Origin: Betaproteobacteria bacterium
Lineage (GTDB): Bacteria; Pseudomonadota; Gammaproteobacteria; Burkholderiales; SG8-41
Assembly (NCBI GenBank): GCA_025353085.1
Contig: JANXRI010000451.1
Span: 1-36,048 of the forward strand
Direction: 5' to 3'
Length of the DNA stretch: 36,048 nt
A program made the translations under genes and the position numbers. This document shows, piece by piece, positions 7,485 to 14,834 of the stretch (its first letter is position 1; every line of letters starts with the position of its first letter). The notes below the pieces were generated by a model. The model searched no databases, was not told the origin of the DNA, and was given only the letters and a program-made list of their open reading frames with translations.

Positions 7485-8347
7485 TCGATATTTTGAATCT
7501 GTTCCCTCATCTGCTCGATCAGCAGCTTTAAATCGAGGGCGACTTTGGTTACTTCGGCATCGACTGATTTCGAGCCCAGCGTATTCGCCTCCCGGTTTAA
7601 TTCCTGCATCATGAAATCGAGGCGTTTACCGACCGCGCCGCCGGTCGCGAGGATGCGCTTGATTTCACTGAAATGCGCGGTGAGGCGCGACAGTTCCTCA
7701 TCAACGTCGATGCGGTTGGCAAACAGCGTAATTTCCTGGCGAATGCGTTCGTCATCGTTAACCGCCATCGCCTCGTGCAGGCGCAGCGCAAGTTTCTCGC
7801 GATAGGCGGCGAGCACCTCGGGCATGCGCGGCGCCACCGTCGCGATGCGTTCTTCCATCGAGGCCACGCGCTCGAGCAGAATGGCCTTCAATTTTTCACC
7901 TTCGCGCGAACGCGACGCTGTGAATTCGCCCAGTACCTCGAGCAGCGCCGAGTGACACGCGGCGCGCATCTCATCGAGCGGCACCGATTCGGCACCCAGC
8001 ATGCCGGGCCAGCGCAATATGTCCGCGGCGGTGAGTCCCTGCACGCTCGGCCAGGCCTGGCGCAACTGTTCGCTCAACGCGCGCAACTGCTTCAGCACTT
8101 CCAGGTTGAGATCGATCGATTTTTGCGCTGTGGGCAGCGCGTTAAGAGCGATCCGGCATTCGACCTTGCCGCGATTGAGCTTGCCCACGATCTGTTCGCG
8201 CAGGCCGGCTTCGAGCGCGCGCAATTCATCCGGCAGGCGGAACTGCAAATCGAGATAGCGGTGATTGACGGAGCGCAACTCTACATTGAGCGCGGTGGTC
8301 GAAAGTTCGCGCGTCGCACTGGCAAATCCGGTCATGCTGTAGATCAT
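7481..8347 (-). CDS. yicC: YicC-family endoribonuclease
   Basis: A protein of 288 residues starting MIYSMTGFASA, the hallmark YicC N-terminus. ELRSVNHRYLDLQFRLP follows, and the C-terminal DUF1732 half ends in FMMQELNREANTLGSKS. Such proteins are RNases implicated in stability of small RNAs and in stationary-phase growth in E. coli. The frame is open to 8467, but the family start is the ATG at 8347 (another ATG lies at 8356). It heads the leftward gmk-rpoZ-spoT unit; the 123 bases up to rph must hold both divergent promoters. Confidence 0.9.
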   Translation of the reverse strand: MIYSMTGFASATRELSTTALNVELRSVNHRYLDLQFRLPDELRALEAGLREQIVGKLNRGKVECRIALNALPTAQKSIDLNLEVLKQLRALSEQLRQAWPSVQGLTAADILRWPGMLGAESVPLDEMRAACHSALLEVLGEFTASRSREGEKLKAILLERVASMEERIATVAPRMPEVLAAYREKLALRLHEAMAVNDDERIRQEITLFANRIDVDEELSRLTAHFSEIKRILATGGAVGKRLDFMMQELNREANTLGSKSVDAEVTKVALDLKLLIEQMREQIQNIE

Positions 8348-8470
8348 TTTGTCCATCGCGAGTGATATGTGCGGAGTGGAGGGTAAAATACGCGGCTGTC
8401 CGAATCCGGTAAAGCGACCGGACTTTAACGCATCAGCATCCCGAATTTTAGCCCTGAAAGATAGCACATT

Positions 8471-9187
8471 ATGCGGCCCAGCCAGCGCCAGCCAGACGAG
8501 TTACGCAAGATCCGGATCACCCGTCGCTACACGCGCCACGCCGAGGGCGCGGTGCTGATCGAGGCGGGCGACACCAAGGTGTTGTGCACAGTGAGCGTGG
8601 AGGACAAAGTGCCGCCGTTTTTGAAAGGCCGCGGGCAAGGCTGGCTCACCGCGGAATACGGCATGTTGCCACGCGCTACCAACACGCGCTCCGACCGCGA
8701 GGCAGCGCGCGGCAAACAATCCGGTCGCACGCAGGAAATCCAGCGCTTGATCGGCCGTGCGTTGCGGGCGGTGGTGGATCTAGGGGCGCTCGGCGAGCGC
8801 ACCCTCCAAATCGACTGCGATGTGATTCAGGCCGATGGCGGTACGCGCACCGCCAGTATCACCGGCGCATTCGTTGCCGTGCAGGACGCCGTGCGCTATT
8901 TGCTCGACCAGAAATTGCTCGCGGCCTCACCGGTGCGCGATTCCGTCGCCGCGGTTTCCGTCGGCATCTATCAGGGCGTGCCGGTGCTCGACCTCGATTA
9001 TCCCGAGGACTCCAAATGCGACACGGACATGAACGTTGTGATGACGGGCAGCGGCGGTCTTATCGAAGTGCAGGGCACCGCCGAAGGCGCGCCATTTTCT
9101 CGCGCCGGGATGAATGCATTGCTCGACCTCGCGCAGAAGGGCATTGCCGAGTTGATTGAAGCGCAGAAAGCAGCGTTGGCGAACTGA
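8471..9187 (+). CDS. rph: Ribonuclease PH
   Basis: Phosphate-dependent 3'-5' exoribonuclease that trims tRNA 3' ends. The 238 residues carry the typical opening RPSQRQPDELR-I, then GRGQGWLTAEYGMLPRATNTR. Next come RTQEIQRLIGRALRAVVDL (phosphate-binding Arg) and IDCDVIQADGGTRTASITGA with catalytic acidic residues. The length is normal and complete, unlike the frameshifted E. coli K-12 gene. It is divergent from yicC and starts a rightward unit with rdgB 12 bases downstream. Confidence 0.95.
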   Translation: MRPSQRQPDELRKIRITRRYTRHAEGAVLIEAGDTKVLCTVSVEDKVPPFLKGRGQGWLTAEYGMLPRATNTRSDREAARGKQSGRTQEIQRLIGRALRAVVDLGALGERTLQIDCDVIQADGGTRTASITGAFVAVQDAVRYLLDQKLLAASPVRDSVAAVSVGIYQGVPVLDLDYPEDSKCDTDMNVVMTGSGGLIEVQGTAEGAPFSRAGMNALLDLAQKGIAELIEAQKAALAN

Positions 9188-9199
9188 CACGGTTACGTT

Positions 9200-9874
9200 A
9201 TGCCGATGAAAAAAATTGTCATCGCCACGAACAACGTCGGCAAATTGAACGAGATCGGCGCGATACTGGCGCCCCTCGACATCGAGATCGTGGCGCAATC
9301 CACGCTCGGGGTCAGCGAAGCGCCTGAACCGCATTGTACGTTTCTTGAAAATGCGCTCGCCAAGGCGCGCCATTCGAGCGCGCATACCGGATTGCCGGCA
9401 TTGGCTGACGACTCGGGCATCTGCGTCGATGCGCTTAACGGCGCGCCCGGCGTGTATTCGGCGCGGTTTGCCGGTGAACCAGCCGCTGGCGTTGCTGGCA
9501 GTCGCGCGAACCAGGACGTGCGCAACAACCAAAAGCTGCTTGAACTGCTCGCCAACGAAAATAATCGCCACGCGCATTATTATTGCGTCATCGTATTGAC
9601 CCGCCGCGCCGACGATCCGCAGCCGCTCGTGTGCGAGGCTGAATGGCATGGTGAGATCATAAAGACGCTGCGCGGCAGCGGTGGCTTTGGGTACGATCCA
9701 TTGTTCCTGATTCCAGCGCTCAACAAGACCGGCGCGGAATTAAAGCCGGCGGAAAAAAACCGCATCAGCCATCGCGCGCAGGCATTGGCAGTACTTGCCG
9801 CAAGGCTCGCAGGATTGGGGACAGCGCAGCGAGGGGCCGACGATCGAGGACCGCCGGCGCCGCGCCGGCGTTAA
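9200..9874 (+). CDS. rdgB: XTP/dITP pyrophosphatase (RdgB/HAM1) with non-conserved tail
   Basis: Removes non-canonical purine triphosphates such as dITP and XTP. The conserved start KKIVIATNNVGKLNEI is followed by FLENALAKARHS, the ALADDSGICVDALNGAPGVYSAR signature, the GFGYDPLF motif and KNRISHRAQAL. The alternative ATG at 9206 would give the more usual MKKIVIATNN start. The protein is 224 residues. The last 15-20 (GTAQRGADDRGPPAPRRR) are non-conserved and are encoded by a nested inverted repeat at the rdgB/hemW junction, so the tail is probably added by repeat insertion. Confidence 0.93.
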   Translation: MPMKKIVIATNNVGKLNEIGAILAPLDIEIVAQSTLGVSEAPEPHCTFLENALAKARHSSAHTGLPALADDSGICVDALNGAPGVYSARFAGEPAAGVAGSRANQDVRNNQKLLELLANENNRHAHYYCVIVLTRRADDPQPLVCEAEWHGEIIKTLRGSGGFGYDPLFLIPALNKTGAELKPAEKNRISHRAQALAVLAARLAGLGTAQRGADDRGPPAPRRR

Positions 9875-9924
9875 CCCGTGTCGCTCCCGCCTGCGCCGCA
9901 ATCCACAATTATCGATCCTCGATC
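9842..9924. repeat. Nested inverted repeat at the rdgB-hemW junction
   Basis: An inner perfect palindromic hairpin pairs CGCCGGCG (9852-9859) with CGCCGGCG (9863-9870) around a 3-base loop. It is enclosed by a 9-base inverted repeat, GATCGAGGA (9842-9850) and TCCTCGATC (9916-9924). The structure covers the rdgB stop and the hemW GTG start. It resembles a small REP/MITE-like insertion. Confidence 0.6.
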
Positions 9925-11086
9925 GCCAAAGTTCAAGGCGCTGCCGCCGCTTTCTCTCTACATCCACATTCCATGGTGCGTGCGCAAATGCCCGTACTGC
10001 GATTTCAATTCGCATGAGGTACGCGAACCGGTTCCTGAAAACAGCTACGTCGATGCGTTGATCGCGGATCTCGAAGCCGCACTTCCGCTGATCTGGGGGC
10101 GCAAGATCTACACGGTGTTTTTCGGCGGTGGCACACCGAGCGTGTTTTCCGCCGCGAGCATCGAACGCATACTCGCCGCAGTGCGCGCGCGGGTTCCCTT
10201 ATCGAGCGAGGCTGAGATTACACTCGAAGCCAATCCGGGTACTTTTGAAGCGGACAAATTCCGCGCGTTTCGCGAAGCTGGCGTTAACCGCTTGTCGATC
10301 GGCATTCAAAGCTTCAATCCGGCGCATCTCAAAGCGCTCGGGCGCATACACGACGACCGTGAGGCGCGTGACGCCATCGACATCGCGCGCGCCAATTTCG
10401 ACAACTTCAATCTCGATCTCATGTACGGTCTGCCGGCGCAAACGCCCGACGAAGCGCTCGCCGACATCGAAAGCGCGCTCGCGTTCTCGCCGCCGCATCT
10501 GTCGGCCTACCACCTGACACTCGAGCCCAACACCTTATTTCATCGCTATCCGCCAAGCCTGCCCGACGATGACGCGACTGCGCAAATGCAGGATGCTATC
10601 GAGGCGCGTCTTGCTGCGGCCGGTTACCGCCATTACGAAACGTCGGCGTTTGCCATACCGGGGCGGCAGGCGCGGCACAACATGAACTACTGGACCTTCG
10701 CCGACTATCTCGGCATCGGCGCCGGCGCCCACAGCAAGCTGTCATTTCCCGACCGCATCACGCGCTACGTTCGCTTCAAGCAGCCGCGGCAATACATGGA
10801 AAGCGCCGCTGCCGGCGATGCAGTACAGGAATGTCACGACGTTGACGGCGGCGAAATCGGGTTCGAGTTCATGATGAATGCGCTGCGTCTGACCGGCGGT
10901 TTTCCGCTGGTGCTGTTTGAGGAGCGCGCGGGCATTCCTTTGACGACGGTGCTCAGGCAACTCGATGACGCGGAAAAACGTGGCCTGATCGAACGCGATC
11001 ATCAGCGCGTGACGCCGACTCAACTAGGCCGGCGGTTCCTCAACGATTTGCTGCAGATATTTCTGCCGCCGCGCGCAACGGCTTAA
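9878..11086 (+). CDS. hemW: Radical SAM heme chaperone HemW
   Basis: HemW-type protein (formerly called an oxygen-independent coproporphyrinogen oxidase homologue) that handles heme for insertion into respiratory enzymes. The 402 residues include PPLSLYIHIPWC and the cluster motif CVRKCPYCDFNSH. The SAM-site motif is FFGGGTPS, followed by EANPGTF and RLSIGIQSFN. The C-terminal HemW domain includes NMNYWTFADYLGIGAGAHSK. The start is GTG three bases after the rdgB stop, with no clear Shine-Dalgarno. About 20 residues before PPLSLYIH are non-conserved and come from the nested repeat. With several cytochromes nearby a heme role is fitting, although this gene is general housekeeping. Confidence 0.92.
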   Translation: MSLPPAPQSTIIDPRSPKFKALPPLSLYIHIPWCVRKCPYCDFNSHEVREPVPENSYVDALIADLEAALPLIWGRKIYTVFFGGGTPSVFSAASIERILAAVRARVPLSSEAEITLEANPGTFEADKFRAFREAGVNRLSIGIQSFNPAHLKALGRIHDDREARDAIDIARANFDNFNLDLMYGLPAQTPDEALADIESALAFSPPHLSAYHLTLEPNTLFHRYPPSLPDDDATAQMQDAIEARLAAAGYRHYETSAFAIPGRQARHNMNYWTFADYLGIGAGAHSKLSFPDRITRYVRFKQPRQYMESAAAGDAVQECHDVDGGEIGFEFMMNALRLTGGFPLVLFEERAGIPLTTVLRQLDDAEKRGLIERDHQRVTPTQLGRRFLNDLLQIFLPPRATA

Positions 11087-11439
11087 ATTTTTTGAGCCGC
11101 TTTGACGGCAGGAAACTGCTGCGGCGCTTCTGCCCGCTCGAACATACCGTAGTCGCGCACGACCGAGGCGACACGCAGACGGTAATCGGCAAACACGCCG
11201 CCGCGCCCCTGCCATTGCGCGCGATGGTGTTCATCATGCTGCCGCCAGTTGAGAATCGCTGCCTCATCGCGCCAGAAAGAGAGCGACAGAATTTTGCCGG
11301 GCTTGGTTAAGCTTGCAAAGCGCTCGATTGAGACGAAGCCGTCGATTTTTTCGAGCTCAGGCCGCAACGTGGCGGCAATGTCGAGATAGTCCTGTTGCTT
11401 GCCGGGCGCCGGCTCGACTTCAAAAATAACTGCAAGCAT
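11083..11439 (-). CDS. ABM-domain (antibiotic biosynthesis monooxygenase-like) protein
   Basis: A protein of 118 residues with a ferredoxin-like ABM fold pattern. The opening strand MLAVIFEVEPAPGKQQDY, DGFVSIERFASLTKPGKILSLSFWRDEAAILNWRQHDEHH, then a short C-terminal strand and helix are typical of YgiN-like ABM proteins. These are small oxygenases or heme-binding or quinol-handling proteins; the substrate cannot be told. The stop overlaps the convergent hemW stop by four bases. It is probably a single-gene unit with its promoter in the 116-base gap before the TctC gene. Confidence 0.75.
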   Translation of the reverse strand: MLAVIFEVEPAPGKQQDYLDIAATLRPELEKIDGFVSIERFASLTKPGKILSLSFWRDEAAILNWRQHDEHHRAQWQGRGGVFADYRLRVASVVRDYGMFERAEAPQQFPAVKAAQKI

Positions 11440-11495
11440 GTGGGAATCCTCGCGATAGAGCCTAAAGCAAATGATATCGCACGTGTGCGGGCGAA

Positions 11496-11523
11496 TTGCA
11501 TTTTAGGTATCTTGCACTAGAAT
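11496..11523 (+). promoter_or_regulatory. Sigma-70 promoter for the TctC-type gene
   Basis: TTGCAT (11496-11501) and TAGAAT (11518-11523) are separated by 16 bases. Each hexamer is close to consensus, and they lie 32 bases before the ATG at 11556, which has a strong AAGGAGG. Confidence 0.5.
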
Positions 11524-11555
11524 AAGCGCCGCAGGGAACAAGCTAAGGAGGCGTC

Positions 11556-12530
11556 ATGAAATTCACCGGTCGGCTAATCAGTGCCAGCGTAATCGCGTGC
11601 TCGGCAATAGGCGGTTCTGCAAACGCGCAGGACTATCCAAACAAGCTCGTCAGATTTATCGTGACTTACCCTGCGGGGGGCAGCTCCGACGTAATGGCGC
11701 GCATCATTGGCCATAAACTTACTGAGTACTGGGGCCAGGTGGTGCTGGTCGATTCACGGCCCGGTGCGGATGGCTCGATCGGCATGGAATATGCGGCGCG
11801 CCAGCCGGCGGATGGATATACGTTCCTGCTCGGCAATTTCGGTCCCGTCGTCGCCAAACCGCTGCTCGCAAAAGTTTCCTACGATTGGCAAAAGGACTTT
11901 GCGCCGGTATCGCGCATCACCAATTCAGCGAACATCCTGGTGGTGCCGGCGACTTTACCGGTGAAAAATACCAGGGAACTCATTGCGCTGGCGAAGCGGC
12001 ATCCCGGCGAACTTAGCTATGGCACGAGCGGCCCTGGCAGCATGTCGCATTTTGCCGGCGAAATGTTCAAGCGGCTGGCGGAAGTAAATATGATCACGGT
12101 GCCGTATAAGGGCAATGCGCTGGCCATCACCGATGTCATGGGAGGGCAGATCACGACGATGTTTTCGGACGCATTGCCCGCGATGCAGGCGATGAAAACC
12201 GGCAAACTTCGCGCGCTCGCCGTCACGAGCGAGAAGCGCTGGCCGTTTACGCCTGAGCTGCCGACGCTCGCCGAAGAAGGCATAAAAGGTTTTGCCGCGG
12301 TGAACTGGTGGGGCATTCTGTTTCCGGCGGGTGTGCCGCGGACCATCATCGAGAAGGTCAATGCGGATCTCGTCAAAGCGCTCGCAACCCAGGATGTGAA
12401 GAACAAGCTCGCCGAACTCGGCGTCGAAGCAGTCTCAAGCACGCCTGAGCAATTTGGCCAGTTCATGGCGAGTGAAACGGCGCGGTGGGGCAAGCTCGTC
12501 AAGGAAGCGAATCTGCGCGTAGAGCCGTAA
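11556..12530 (+). CDS. TctC/Bug-family periplasmic solute-binding protein
   Basis: A binding protein of 324 residues of the tripartite tricarboxylate transporter family. It has a signal peptide cut after SANA (residue 24) and the Bug start QDYPNKLVRFIVTYPAGGSSDVMAR. Conserved features are VVLVDSRPGADGSIGMEYAARQPADGYT, the PYKGNALAITDVMGGQI segment, and a C-terminal VSSTPEQF. A strong AAGGAGG lies 7 bases upstream. No TctA or TctB membrane genes are adjacent, as is usual for the many orphan Bug proteins of betaproteobacteria. The ligand is unknown (typically a carboxylate, nicotinate or amino acid). Confidence 0.92.
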   Translation: MKFTGRLISASVIACSAIGGSANAQDYPNKLVRFIVTYPAGGSSDVMARIIGHKLTEYWGQVVLVDSRPGADGSIGMEYAARQPADGYTFLLGNFGPVVAKPLLAKVSYDWQKDFAPVSRITNSANILVVPATLPVKNTRELIALAKRHPGELSYGTSGPGSMSHFAGEMFKRLAEVNMITVPYKGNALAITDVMGGQITTMFSDALPAMQAMKTGKLRALAVTSEKRWPFTPELPTLAEEGIKGFAAVNWWGILFPAGVPRTIIEKVNADLVKALATQDVKNKLAELGVEAVSSTPEQFGQFMASETARWGKLVKEANLRVEP

Positions 12531-12566
12531 CGAAGCGAGCGCGCGATGTGAGAGTTGCGCGCCCGT

Positions 12567-12830
12567 TCAGCGTTTGTATTCTCGTAAGTTCGGATCGAGA
12601 CGATCGATATCGGCTTGCACCTGCGCCCGGCTGCGCTCGTAAACAATTTCGCGTCCCATCGCCGATCCCACATAGGCGAGCCCGGTGCGCGTCGGCGACA
12701 GGTTGCATTTCACGCTGTGCACGCCCTCGCCCAGCACCACTTGTATCCCGGCCGCGCGTTTGTCGTAAACCACGACTTCCATGGTCTGTCCGCTTTCTGT
12801 CACCCGCACTTTTATTTTTTCGATATTCAT
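12567..12830 (-). CDS. Small conserved protein downstream of trmB
   Basis: A soluble protein of 87 residues, predicted beta-rich at the N-terminus (KIKVRVTESGQTMEVVVYDKRAAGIQVVLGEG) with a charged helical end. It contains no signal, membrane segment or Cys-rich motif; there is one Cys in VKCNLSP. It starts 27 bases after the trmB stop on the same strand, so it should be co-transcribed with trmB. The frame has normal codon composition for the region and is opposite an unrelated frame. No family is recognised. Confidence 0.65.
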   Translation of the reverse strand: MNIEKIKVRVTESGQTMEVVVYDKRAAGIQVVLGEGVHSVKCNLSPTRTGLAYVGSAMGREIVYERSRAQVQADIDRLDPNLREYKR

Positions 12831-12857
12831 CGCGTTGTCCGTTCTTAAGTTGAGAAA

Positions 12858-13538
12858 TCAGGTTCGCTTGAAAATCACATCCCACACGCCGTGGCCGAGC
12901 TTGAGCCCGCGCGTTTCGAACTTGGTCTGCGGGCGGTAATCCGGGCGCGGCGCGTAATCCCGCGCGGTGTTGACGAGCTGCAGGTTGTCGCGTAGCACGG
13001 CGAGGATGTACTCCGCGTATTCCTGCCAATCGGTTGCAACATGCAGATACGCGCTGGACTTCATGCGTTCAACGAGCAGCGCGACGAGCGGCGGCTGCAA
13101 GAGGCGGCGCTTGTGATGACGCTTTTTGGGCCACGGGTCAGGGAAGAACACATGCACCGCGTCGAACGTGTTGGGCGTAATCATGTGGCATAGCACTTCA
13201 ACGGCGTCATGCTGCACGATGCGCACATTGGCAAGACCCCGCTCACCAATGGCTTTCAAGAGGCTGCCGACGCCGGGCGTGTGGACTTCAATGCCGAGGT
13301 AATCAATTTCTGGATGCAGTGCGGCGATCTCAACCGTCGTTTCACCCATGCCAAAGCCGATCTCGAGAACTTTCGGCGCATGGCGGCCGAATATCGCATC
13401 GAGATCGATGGAGTGCGGCGCGTATGGAATGCCGAATCGGGGCAGCAGCGTTTCGTGCGCGCGCTGCTGGGCGTTCGATACGCGTCCCTGGCGCAGCACA
13501 AAACTGCGGATCGGGCGGTGGGTGGTATTCATGGCCAC
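12858..13538 (-). CDS. trmB: tRNA (guanine-N7-)-methyltransferase
   Basis: Makes m7G46 in tRNA using SAM. The 226 residues contain the SAM-binding motif VLEIGFGMGETT, the acidic IEVHTPGVGSLL motif, the FPDPWPKKRHHKRRL signature typical of TrmB, and a C-terminal T-KFE-RG-K-GH motif. The length is normal. It lies 70 bases downstream of thiG on the same strand, and thiS-thiG-trmB order is common in betaproteobacteria. It is followed by the small 87-residue protein. Confidence 0.94.
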   Translation of the reverse strand: MAMNTTHRPIRSFVLRQGRVSNAQQRAHETLLPRFGIPYAPHSIDLDAIFGRHAPKVLEIGFGMGETTVEIAALHPEIDYLGIEVHTPGVGSLLKAIGERGLANVRIVQHDAVEVLCHMITPNTFDAVHVFFPDPWPKKRHHKRRLLQPPLVALLVERMKSSAYLHVATDWQEYAEYILAVLRDNLQLVNTARDYAPRPDYRPQTKFETRGLKLGHGVWDVIFKRT

Positions 13539-13608
13539 CGCAGTGTAACGGTGGGGCGAAGTGCGCGCCAGACGCTGAGCGTCAATCAGCCCGCGTCCTT
13601 ATGCAGGA

Positions 13609-14475
13609 CTAAAGCCTCACTGTGCGATCGATGGGTTTGTCTTGGTTTGCCGGTCTTGCGGCTGTGCTTGCGGCAGTCGGCGCAATCGTGCCGGCGGACG
13701 GCGAACTCGCCGAAGCAGTGTACGGTTTCTTCGGCATGCGGCCGGCCAGGAAAGCTTCGCGCCCCGCTTCAACCGCTTTTTTCATCGCAGAGGCCATCAT
13801 CACCGGATTTTTTGCGGTCGCAATCGCGGTGTTCATCAGTACGCCTTGGCAGCCGAGCTCCATCGCGATCGCCGCGTCCGATGCTGTGCCCACGCCCGCA
13901 TCAACGATCACGGGAACCTTCGCGTTGTCGATGATAATCTGCAAATTCCACGGATTGAGTATGCCCATGCCCGAACCGATCAACGACGCGAGCGGCATCA
14001 CCGCGCAGCAACCGATCTCTTCGAGTTGTCGGGCTGCAATTGGATCGTCGCTGCAATAGACCATGACCTCAAAGCCGTCTTTGACCAGCGTCGCTGCGGC
14101 GCTCAGGGTTTCGGCCATATTCGGAAACAAAGTCTTCTGATCGCCGAGCACTTCGAGCTTGACGAGCGAGTGCCCGTCAAGGAGCTCACGCGCGAGCCGC
14201 AAAGTACGCACGGCGTCGTCGGCGGTATAGCAGCCGGCCGTATTCGGCAGAATGGTGAATTGCGCCGGCGGCAGCACTTCGAGCAGGCTTGGCTGCTTTG
14301 GATCCTGGCCGATATTCGTGCGCCGGATGGCGACGGTAACGATCTGCGCGCCGCTGGCATCGATTGCCGCGCGTGTTTCCGCGAAGTCTCTGTACTTGCC
14401 GGTGCCGACCAGCAGGCGCGATTGATACGGCTTGCCGGCGATCAAAAGGGTGTCGAGATTTTCACTGGGTTTCAT
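13609..14475 (-). CDS. thiG: Thiazole synthase ThiG
   Basis: Forms the thiazole phosphate of thiamin from deoxyxylulose phosphate, dehydroglycine and ThiS thiocarboxylate. The (beta/alpha)8 protein has 288 residues. Seen are SRLLVGTGKY, the Schiff-base lysine in LVKLEVLGD (Lys106), NTAGCYTADDAVR, and the phosphate-binding VIVDAGVGTASDAA and GVLMNTAIA. The last 35 or so residues are a low-complexity Ala/Ser/Thr/Pro tail beyond the usual end. No good Shine-Dalgarno precedes the ATG; a 14-base tandem repeat occupies that place. ThiS is encoded 90 bases upstream. Confidence 0.94.
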   Translation of the reverse strand: MKPSENLDTLLIAGKPYQSRLLVGTGKYRDFAETRAAIDASGAQIVTVAIRRTNIGQDPKQPSLLEVLPPAQFTILPNTAGCYTADDAVRTLRLARELLDGHSLVKLEVLGDQKTLFPNMAETLSAAATLVKDGFEVMVYCSDDPIAARQLEEIGCCAVMPLASLIGSGMGILNPWNLQIIIDNAKVPVIVDAGVGTASDAAIAMELGCQGVLMNTAIATAKNPVMMASAMKKAVEAGREAFLAGRMPKKPYTASASSPSAGTIAPTAASTAARPANQDKPIDRTVRL

Positions 14476-14480
14476 GGGAG

Positions 14481-14515
14481 CAGGATTCGGGAGTCAGGAT
14501 TCGGTCTTCAGGATA
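14481..14515. repeat. 14-base tandem repeat directly upstream of thiG
   Basis: CAGGATTCGG begins at 14481 and again at 14495, and CAGGATA begins at 14509, giving 2.5 units with a 14-base period. It lies 6 bases upstream of the thiG ATG (on the minus strand), where a ribosome binding site would be expected. Confidence 0.75.
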
Positions 14516-14565
14516 CAGCCAAAGTATGCATCGTTAACAGGTTCGCAGCATTTGACCCCGGTCGA

Positions 14566-14769
14566 TCAGCCGCCGCCGACGGCGACGACGATTTCGAGCG
14601 TGTCGCCATGAGCGAGCATTTCCTCCGCATGGCGGCCGCGAGGAACGATCTCGCCGTTGCGCTCGAGCGCTATGCGTTTGCCCGCAAGATTCAGATGCTC
14701 GAGAAGTTCGCGGCAATTGAGCGGGCGTGCGAACTGATGGGCTTCGCCATTGACGGTGAGTGCGATCAC
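14566..14769 (-). CDS. thiS: Sulfur carrier protein ThiS
   Basis: Ubiquitin-like sulfur carrier that donates sulfur to ThiG. From the GTG at 14769 it is 67 residues: VIALTVNGEAHQF, a central LLEHLNLAGKRIALERNGEIVPR, and the C-terminal GDTLEIVVAVGGG. The Gly-Gly end is the site of adenylation and thiocarboxylate formation. The frame stays open to a TTG at 14838 overlapping the TonB receptor stop, but GTG with a GGAA 6 bases before it fits the family length better. Co-transcribed with thiG. Confidence 0.88.
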   Translation of the reverse strand: MIALTVNGEAHQFARPLNCRELLEHLNLAGKRIALERNGEIVPRGRHAEEMLAHGDTLEIVVAVGGG

Positions 14770-14834
14770 GACTGGTTCCGGGAAAATACGACGTAAAATT
14801 CTTGCAGCGTGGCGATCAACCGGCAACCGGGAAA

